DNA of 64,000 nt from the NCBI GenBank assembly GCA_042691655.1, contig CP170506.1:124001-188000 (forward strand), read 5' to 3'. The translations under genes and the position numbers were made by a program. Position 1 is the first letter of the stretch. The number at the start of each line of letters is the position of its first letter. This DNA comes from UBA695 sp042691655. Lineage in GTDB: Bacteria; Verrucomicrobiota; Verrucomicrobiia; Chthoniobacterales; Chthoniobacteraceae. The notes beneath the pieces were generated by a model. That model saw only the letters and a program-made list of their open reading frames with translations. It searched no databases and was not told the origin of the DNA. Shown here piece by piece: positions 58,592-64,000 of this stretch.

Positions 58592-59185
58592 TTAGTGCAG
58601 CGAGACCACGAACGTGCGCACGCCTTGCAGGAACATCTCCACCGCTACGGCGGTCAGGATCAAGCCCATCAAGCGTTCCACGGCGGTCAGCACCCGGCGG
58701 CCCACCAGCTTGGCGATTTGCCCCGAGGCGGCCAGAATTGCCGTCGAAGCCGCCATAGCCACGGCCACCGCGGCGAAGATCGTCCAGAAATCGTTCGGAT
58801 TGTGCGAGGATAGGAGCATCACCGTGGCCAGCGCGGAGGGCCCGGCGATGGTCGGGATGGCCAGCGGAAAGAGGAGCGGTTCGCTGCCGGTAACGCCCCC
58901 GAACATCGGCTCCGAGGTCGGGAAAATCATCCGCAGCGCGATCAGAAAGAGGATAATCCCCCCCGCAATGCCCAGCGACGTCTCCGAAAGGTGCAGCGTT
59001 TGCAAAAAGAATTGCCCGAAGAGCATGAAGAGCACCAGCGCCAGGAAGCCGAGGCCGCATTCACGCAGGACCACGCGGGTCACACGGTTTTCAGGTACGG
59101 CGCGCAGCGCGGACAGGAAGATCGGGATATTGCCGATCGGGTCGATGACCAGAAACAGCAAAATTGTGGTGGAAAGAAAGCTCAC
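58592..59185 (-). CDS. MarC family membrane protein
   Basis: A 197-residue MarC family (NAAT-related) protein with six membrane helices. LFLVIDPIGNIPIFLSAL is the family start, and FPLAIPTIAGPSALATVMLLSS the central block. Earlier claims of a role in multidrug resistance did not hold up for E. coli MarC; the substrate is unknown. It lies 46 bases upstream of folB on the same strand. Confidence 0.87.
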   Translation of the reverse strand: MSFLSTTILLFLVIDPIGNIPIFLSALRAVPENRVTRVVLRECGLGFLALVLFMLFGQFFLQTLHLSETSLGIAGGIILFLIALRMIFPTSEPMFGGVTGSEPLLFPLAIPTIAGPSALATVMLLSSHNPNDFWTIFAAVAVAMAASTAILAASGQIAKLVGRRVLTAVERLMGLILTAVAVEMFLQGVRTFVVSLH

Positions 59186-59231
59186 CTAATTCTATCGCAC
59201 ATTTCGGGCCCGGTATCCAGACGGCGTACGA

Positions 59232-59579
59232 TTAAGGCCGTTCGATGCGCACGGCCACGTAATCGGTTTGCGGCAGGATGAACTTGCGAACCTCCACGGT
59301 CAGCTGCCGGATCGGGAAGCGGCTCAGCAGGCCCGCCGAGATCTCCTCGGCCAGCGTCTCCACCAGCTTGCGGGGCTTCTCCAGGGCGATGGCCTGCGTT
59401 ACGTCGCAAACCGCCGCGTAGTCGATCGTCTCCTCGAAGCGGTCGCCCAGCGTGCGAAAGTCGGTACTCGCTTCGAGCGTGAGCGTCACGGTAAGCCGCT
59501 GCGGCTCCGCGCGCTCCTCGTCGGGAACGCCAATGCGGGAACGCACCTCAAGGGCTTCGATATGGATCAAGTCAGGCAT
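59232..59579 (-). CDS. folB: Dihydroneopterin aldolase
   Basis: A 115-residue FolB. IGVPDEERAEPQRLTVTLTLE holds the substrate-binding Glu, DYAAV the catalytic-site Tyr, and VEVRKFILP the catalytic Lys. It splits dihydroneopterin to give hydroxymethyl-dihydropterin in folate synthesis. The frame is open far upstream, but this region overlaps other genes; the ATG at 59579 gives the correct length. Confidence 0.87.
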   Translation of the reverse strand: MPDLIHIEALEVRSRIGVPDEERAEPQRLTVTLTLEASTDFRTLGDRFEETIDYAAVCDVTQAIALEKPRKLVETLAEEISAGLLSRFPIRQLTVEVRKFILPQTDYVAVRIERP

Positions 59580-59638
59580 TGGGGCCCAGCATAGTCGGAA
59601 TGGAGCCGAAGACAAGACCTGCCCCCCCCGGAGCGCAG

Positions 59639-60406
59639 CTACCCCAGCGCCTGGCGCAGCGAGCGCACCGAGGGAAATCCGCAGCGCAGCGCCACTTCCT
59701 TGAGCGGAACCGCCGGTCGCCGCATCATCTGCTGCGCCGCCGCCACCCGCAGATCGCGCAAATGCCGGGCGGGAGATTTCCCGGTCCGCTCCGTGAAAAC
59801 CCGGGTGAAATGCTCCCGGCTCAGCCCCGTTTGCGCCGCCAGCTCCTTCACCCCGAGCGGCTGGCGAAACCGGGCCGCGCAGAGGGCGAGGGCCGCCTGC
59901 ACCGGGTCGGCCGCCTCCAGCGCCGGGCGGCTCAACTGCCGCGTCCACTCCGTAATGAACGCATACGCCGCCGCGCTGGATTCGTAGGGATCTACCGGCA
60001 GGCGCGCTTGTGCGACCTCGATCAGCTTTTGGGCCATCATGCCCGCCGCCGAAGCGTCCGGCAGCGCCAGCACCGGGCCGAACGCTTCGCGGAGTTCCCG
60101 GAATAGCAAGACCGCCAGCGGGCCGTAAAAATTCAGCCACCGGTAGCACCACGGTTCGCGGCCCAGTTTGGGGTAGTAATATTGGGTAGCCTCGGGAATG
60201 ATTACGATAAAAGCGCTCCCCGGCGGCACCGGGTGCTCCGTGCCTTCCTGCTCGAACATGCCCTCGCCTTCGAGCGTCCATTGGAGAATCACAAATTGGT
60301 CTTTTCCGCGCTGAGTGTTGTCCCAGGTGTAGCGGGGCGTCTGGGTGGTTTCCTGGGCACATCCATAGGGGGCAGAAAGCAGAATGTGATTTTGAGGCGA
60401 AAGCAT
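59639..60406 (-). CDS. AraC-family transcriptional regulator
   Basis: A 255-residue AraC-type regulator. An N-terminal cupin-like sugar-sensing domain (residues about 30-110, with PPGSAFIVIIPEATQYYYP) precedes two helix-turn-helix motifs: VKELAAQTGLSREHFTRVFTERTGKSP and LKEVALRCGFPSVRSLRQALG. It is divergent from the GH4 glycosidase gene across 85 bases and probably controls it. The end is shorter than many AraC proteins but contains both helices. Confidence 0.85.
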   Translation of the reverse strand: MLSPQNHILLSAPYGCAQETTQTPRYTWDNTQRGKDQFVILQWTLEGEGMFEQEGTEHPVPPGSAFIVIIPEATQYYYPKLGREPWCYRWLNFYGPLAVLLFRELREAFGPVLALPDASAAGMMAQKLIEVAQARLPVDPYESSAAAYAFITEWTRQLSRPALEAADPVQAALALCAARFRQPLGVKELAAQTGLSREHFTRVFTERTGKSPARHLRDLRVAAAQQMMRRPAVPLKEVALRCGFPSVRSLRQALG

Positions 60407-60491
60407 GATTCTGTTGAAATATCACAAAATGACTTATCAAATCACGCCTTGATTCTTGGGAATGCCAAAAGAATCGGGTAAGCCTTCCCTC

Positions 60492-62645
60492 ATGAACAAA
60501 ATCACCCTCGTCGGCGCGGGCAGCGTCGTGTTCGCAAAAAACCTCATCTGCGACATCCTCCAGTATCCCTCCCTTTCCGAGAGCACCATCTGCCTCATGG
60601 ACATCGATCCGGAGCGCCTGGCCACCATCGACAACCTGGCCCGCCGCGTCGTCGCCCAGCTCGGGGTCAAGGCTCGCATCGAGTCCACGCTCGACCTCCG
60701 GGCCGCGTGCCAGGGCGCGAAGTTCGTCATCACCACCATCCAGGTCGGCGGTTACAAGCCTTCCACCGTCGCCGATTTTGAAATTCCCGCCAAATACGGC
60801 CTCAAGCAAACCATCGCCGACACCCTCGGCGTGGGCGGCGTCTTCCGCGCCCTGCGCTCCATTCCCAAGCTGGCCAAGGTAGCCCGCACCGTCCAGGAAG
60901 TCGGCGCGCCCAACCCGCTCCTGCTCAACTACACCAACCCGATGCCCATGAACATGTGGGGCGTCGACCGCCTCACCGGCATCGCGTCGGTCGGCCTCTG
61001 CCACAGCGTCCAGGGGACCTCGCAACAGATCGCCTCCTACTGCGGCCTCGACCCGAAGGACATCAGCTACCTCGTCGCGGGCATCAACCACATGGCCTTC
61101 TTCCTCAAGTTCGAATACCGCGGCAAGGACGCCTACCCGCTGCTGTTCAAGGCGCTTGACGAGCCGAACGTATTCGCCTGCGACCGCGTCCGTTTCGAAA
61201 TGATGCGGCGGCTGGGCTACTTCGTCACCGAATCGAGCGAGCACCAGAGCGAGTACAATCCGTATTTCATCCATCACGGCGCTGAAATCATCGAGAAATT
61301 CGGCATCCCGATCAACGAATACATCCGCCGCTGCGAAGTGCAGATCGCCAAGTGGGGCGACATGGAAAAGGACCTTTTGGATGCGGCCAAGCCGGTCGAA
61401 ATCCACCGCAGCGTGGAATACGGCTCCTCCATCATCGAGTCCATCGTGAGCGGCCAGACGCGCGTGGTCTACGGCAACGTCCCCAACGCGGGGCTCATCG
61501 ACAACCTGCCCCAGGGCTGCTCGGTGGAGGTCCCTTGCCTGGTTGACAAACAGGGCATCCAGCCGACGCACATCGGCGCCCTTCCTCCGCAGCTCGCCGC
61601 CATCATCCGTACCAACGTCAACGTGCAGGAGCTGACCGTCGAAGCGGCGGTGACCGGTCGCCGGGATTACATTTACCAAGCCGTCATGGCCGATCCGCAC
61701 ACGGCTGCCACGCTCACGCTCGACCAGATTTGGTCGATGTGCGACGAGCTGATCGAAACCCATCAGCGCGACGGCTACCTCGGGGAATTCCAGCCCGTGG
61801 CGCGCAACACCGGTAAGCCCCTGGAGGCCGTCGCCCGCGTCTTCCTCGGCATCGAGCCCGAGGGCGTCCCGTTCCTTGGCGGCGCGACCGAGGCGGCGTT
61901 CCGGCTCGTGGCGAAGAACGAAACCGCCCGCGCCTTCCAGGGCGAGGTGCGGCTGGAGACAAAGGGGGCTTCCCTCAAAAGCGCGGAAGCGATCCTACTG
62001 AATATTGCCCCTGGCGAAACCGCCTCCGTGCCCTTCTCCGTGGAGCGCGAGGCGGCCCTCGAAGGGGAGGTGGTGCTCTCGATTATTTCCGAATCGGTGC
62101 AAACCGTGGAGCGCGATCTCGTCATCCCGCAGCGCAAGCAGGTCTGCATCGGCCAGGGCCGCGAGAAGGGCATCGACATTGACGCCCAATGGTCCGGCAA
62201 CCCGGTGGCCAAGGGGCGCGCGTGGATCGAGGGGGCCGATCTGCGGTTGGAAGTGGAGATCGACGACACCGACGCCAAGGTGAGTGCTGCCGTGGACTGG
62301 TGGGATGGCAGCGCCGTGGAAATCGGCCTCAAGGACGCGCTTTCCGGCAGCCGCCCGACGCTCTTGGTCGTCCTGCCCGACGAAGCGGCCCCGGCGATGC
62401 TCCTCAATGGCCAGCCGCTGAAACAGGGCGAGGTGGCGATCCGGCGCGGCGTAGGCAGCTACACCGTCACGGCGGGCATCCCGTTCGAAGCCGCGGGCAT
62501 CCAGCCGGGCGCTCCGTTCCTTTTCGATCTGGTATTCCACGTCAGCGCCCTGGGAACCGCCCATGGCAAGATCCGCACCGCCTGGCAGGGCTCTGCCAAC
62601 GCGGGGAGCGATCCCTCGCACTTCCTCCTGGTGGTTCCGGAGTAA
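60492..62645 (+). CDS. GH4 glycosidase with long C-terminal extension
   Basis: A 717-residue protein; the first 440 residues are a GH4 enzyme, which uses NAD and Mn for an oxidative glycosidase mechanism. KITLVGAGSVVFAKNL binds NAD; GLCHSVQGT and AGINHMAFFL supply Cys and His metal ligands, as in alpha-galactosidases of the MelA type. Residues about 450-717 are an additional beta-rich region with IDAQWSGNPVAKGRAW and VDWWDGSAVEIGLKD, resembling carbohydrate-binding DOMON/CBM9-like folds. No signal peptide, so the enzyme is cytosolic. AraC is divergent next to it. Confidence 0.85.
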   Translation: MNKITLVGAGSVVFAKNLICDILQYPSLSESTICLMDIDPERLATIDNLARRVVAQLGVKARIESTLDLRAACQGAKFVITTIQVGGYKPSTVADFEIPAKYGLKQTIADTLGVGGVFRALRSIPKLAKVARTVQEVGAPNPLLLNYTNPMPMNMWGVDRLTGIASVGLCHSVQGTSQQIASYCGLDPKDISYLVAGINHMAFFLKFEYRGKDAYPLLFKALDEPNVFACDRVRFEMMRRLGYFVTESSEHQSEYNPYFIHHGAEIIEKFGIPINEYIRRCEVQIAKWGDMEKDLLDAAKPVEIHRSVEYGSSIIESIVSGQTRVVYGNVPNAGLIDNLPQGCSVEVPCLVDKQGIQPTHIGALPPQLAAIIRTNVNVQELTVEAAVTGRRDYIYQAVMADPHTAATLTLDQIWSMCDELIETHQRDGYLGEFQPVARNTGKPLEAVARVFLGIEPEGVPFLGGATEAAFRLVAKNETARAFQGEVRLETKGASLKSAEAILLNIAPGETASVPFSVEREAALEGEVVLSIISESVQTVERDLVIPQRKQVCIGQGREKGIDIDAQWSGNPVAKGRAWIEGADLRLEVEIDDTDAKVSAAVDWWDGSAVEIGLKDALSGSRPTLLVVLPDEAAPAMLLNGQPLKQGEVAIRRGVGSYTVTAGIPFEAAGIQPGAPFLFDLVFHVSALGTAHGKIRTAWQGSANAGSDPSHFLLVVPE

Positions 62646-62682
62646 TACCAGATATCTAAGAGCTTAAGCTGGGAAAAACGCG

Positions 62683-62719
62683 GCGTTTGCGGGATCTCGA
62701 TTCCGCAAACGCTTTTTTT
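62683..62719 (+). terminator. Rho-independent terminator of the GH4 gene
   Basis: A perfect 10-bp stem, GCGTTTGCGG (62683-62692) with CCGCAAACGC (62703-62712), followed by seven T; it abuts the stop of epsI on the other strand. Confidence 0.93.
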
Positions 62720-63446
62720 ATCGGATCTCGACGCTCTTATTCTGAATGAGCGGGGTCAGCTTGCGGATGAACGTCTGGACCAGCTCATCGGTCTGCGCTT
62801 CGTCGAGCCCGAATTTATCCACATTCGCCGTGATCCGGCTCATCACGGAGACATAGGCCCAGCGTTGGTTGGTGCCTATCAAAATGCGGTCCCGGGTGTC
62901 GAGCAGGTAGCGCTCTGTGTGGCTCGCCGTGGTTTCCTTGGAGCCGATAAACCAGTAGTAGATCAGGCTGAAATCCTTGAACGGACGCCCGTCGCTGTAG
63001 GTGACGGGGCGGCCCTGGGCATCGTAAATCGGGCGCAGTGTGTGCAGCCGGGTAACCGTTAGCGGGTGGGCGAGGTCCAGCGGGGTGGGGAGCTTTTCGG
63101 TGCGGGAGTCGACCAGCGTGAAGCCCTGGGCTGGAAGGCAGCGTTCCGGGCGGTGAATGCTCGCGCTCATGTCCTCGCCGGAAAAGACGATCGATACGAA
63201 GATCGATGCGCCCCGGCCGTTGGTGTATTGTTTGCGGGCGAAAGTCGTTTCTGCCCCGAGGACCTGGCGTTCCTTATCCGTCACCGCGGCGTCCTGGCCG
63301 TACCATTCGTCCACGAAGTCCGGTAGCGCGGTCGCGACGCCCGGGGCGGGCGGCTTGGGGGACGTGGGCAGCGCGTGAATGAGCCCCAGCCCGGCGGCCA
63401 GAGCCACCAGGAGCGCAAGGAGACGACGGAAAAGTGAGGAGGTCAT
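62718..63446 (-). CDS. Exosortase-associated EpsI-like protein
   Basis: A 242-residue protein with one N-terminal membrane helix (LLALLVALAAGLGLIHAL) and an outer-face domain containing the EpsI/DUF3485 signature IHRPERCLPAQGFTLVDS around residues 100-115 and the FSLIYYWFIGSKETTASHTERYLLD block. EpsI proteins accompany exosortases that process PEP-CTERM-type exported proteins or take part in exopolysaccharide export. Its ATG overlaps the exosortase stop by four bases, so the two are co-translated. Confidence 0.82.
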   Translation of the reverse strand: MTSSLFRRLLALLVALAAGLGLIHALPTSPKPPAPGVATALPDFVDEWYGQDAAVTDKERQVLGAETTFARKQYTNGRGASIFVSIVFSGEDMSASIHRPERCLPAQGFTLVDSRTEKLPTPLDLAHPLTVTRLHTLRPIYDAQGRPVTYSDGRPFKDFSLIYYWFIGSKETTASHTERYLLDTRDRILIGTNQRWAYVSVMSRITANVDKFGLDEAQTDELVQTFIRKLTPLIQNKSVEIR

Positions 63447-64000
63447 CGGGGTTGGGGAAGGGGAGCGGGGGATCCGGAGCGGCGGCCTTTGCCCACGCCG
63501 TAGTTGACGACCTGGCTAAAGAAGAGCATTGCCACGATAGCGATGGGGAAAAAGAGGAACCCGGAATACTCGTGGTAGACCCCGGCGGCGACCTTCGGAT
63601 CGTAATAGCGGGCCAGCAGCACGATGGAGAAAATGCGGCCGATGTTGCCGATGATGGCGAAGCCGAGCGAGCAGCTGAAAATGAGGAGCTTTTTCCAAAG
63701 CCGGTCCTGGGTAAGGTGGACGTAGACGGCGGTGAGCATCGTCATGGCCGTGAGCGAACGGATGCCGCTGCAGCCTTCGGCGATTTCGAAATTGAACGAG
63801 CCGTCATTGGCCGTCAGCGTGGTGCCCACGGCCAGGATGGAAATGCCAACCAAATGGGTCAATTTGCCCACCGCTCCGGTGATGATGAATTGCAGATTGT
63901 TGGTCGCCTGTTCCAGGGCCCCCACGGGGATCGCGAAAAACAAAAACACGCAGGGGAAAAGCACCACACGGGCCGCCTCGCGCCCCCAGGCGAACCGAAC
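63443..64000 (-). CDS. Exosortase, C-terminal part (cut by window end)
   Basis: Only the last 185 residues are present; the frame runs off the window edge at 64000. Several membrane helices carry the exosortase catalytic set: Cys of EIAEGCSGIRSL, Arg of GNIGRIFSIV and His of VYHEYSGFLFF. Exosortases are transpeptidases that cut C-terminal anchor signals of exported proteins. The listed start at 63967 is not a real start because the frame continues upstream. PEP-CTERM substrates are not seen in this window. Confidence 0.85.
   Translation of the reverse strand, partial: VRFAWGREAARVVLFPCVFLFFAIPVGALEQATNNLQFIITGAVGKLTHLVGISILAVGTTLTANDGSFNFEIAEGCSGIRSLTAMTMLTAVYVHLTQDRLWKKLLIFSCSLGFAIIGNIGRIFSIVLLARYYDPKVAAGVYHEYSGFLFFPIAIVAMLFFSQVVNYGVGKGRRSGSPAPLPQPR

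Noticed and set aside
59232..61763. An 843-codon minus-strand open frame
   Set aside because: Most of it overlaps the AraC and GH4 genes, and only its last 115 codons match a family (FolB). The rest is a shadow of high-GC coding DNA.

Overview
The window is GC-rich bacterial chromosome (no GC count was computed), densely coded on both strands. Gene content suggests Verrucomicrobiota (inference): an exosortase with an EpsI partner, a DUF4912 protein, archaeal/eukaryal-type ProS, a bacterial small SRP RNA, low-complexity proline/alanine proteins and abundant palindromic intergenic repeats. No rRNA, tRNA, CRISPR array or prophage was seen.

Layout. 0-8 kb: envelope protein plus lipoprotein, SRP RNA, panD, an acetyltransferase, a methyltransferase, lactate dehydrogenase, and a large cruciform-like element (6257-6414) before a small GYF_2-like protein. 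8-18 kb: acpP, an RG-rich protein, a zinc dehydrogenase whose N-terminus resembles a microcompartment targeting peptide, topoisomerase III, dprA, and a DUF4912 protein carrying twelve SSWLSSW-type repeats. 18-25 kb: hisF, leuA behind a leucine-rich leader peptide and attenuator, an O-antigen-ligase-like protein, rpmB, rph. 25-30 kb: ligA overlapping a truncated crotonase gene, then a patch of unrecognised membrane-protein genes, then a DciA-like gene and a ferredoxin. 30-36 kb: YajQ, a VOC protein, a BrnT/CopG-like toxin-antitoxin pair, a PfkB kinase. 35-45 kb: ilvB behind a valine/leucine-rich leader peptide and terminator, gltA, tolB-pal, recA, and a zinc uptake operon (Fur-family regulator, znuA, znuC, znuB) with an operator-like palindrome in its promoter. 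45-60 kb: a GT2 glycosyltransferase, larE, fur, a FAH-family protein, proS, an intact IS5-family element with a CTAA target duplication, M20 peptidase, sugar-nucleotide epimerase, a KKETxRI-repeat protein, trxA, marC, folB. 60-64 kb: an AraC regulator divergent from a GH4 glycosidase with a long C-terminal extension, then epsI and an exosortase cut by the window end.

How genes work together. leuA and ilvB, two branched-chain amino acid genes 16 kb apart, share one control plan: a sigma70-like promoter whose -10 box lies 12-13 bases before a leader ORF rich in the regulated amino acids, followed by competing hairpins. The zinc operon has the layout of a Zur-controlled importer. tolB-pal serve the outer membrane; the O-antigen-ligase-like, GT2 and epimerase genes and the exosortase point to surface polysaccharide and exported-protein anchoring. 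AraC plus GH4 form a sugar-use unit.

Non-coding DNA is unusual: at least five families of palindromic repeats sit mainly between convergent genes, including two copies of one hairpin whose 12-bp loop is inverted relative to its arms.
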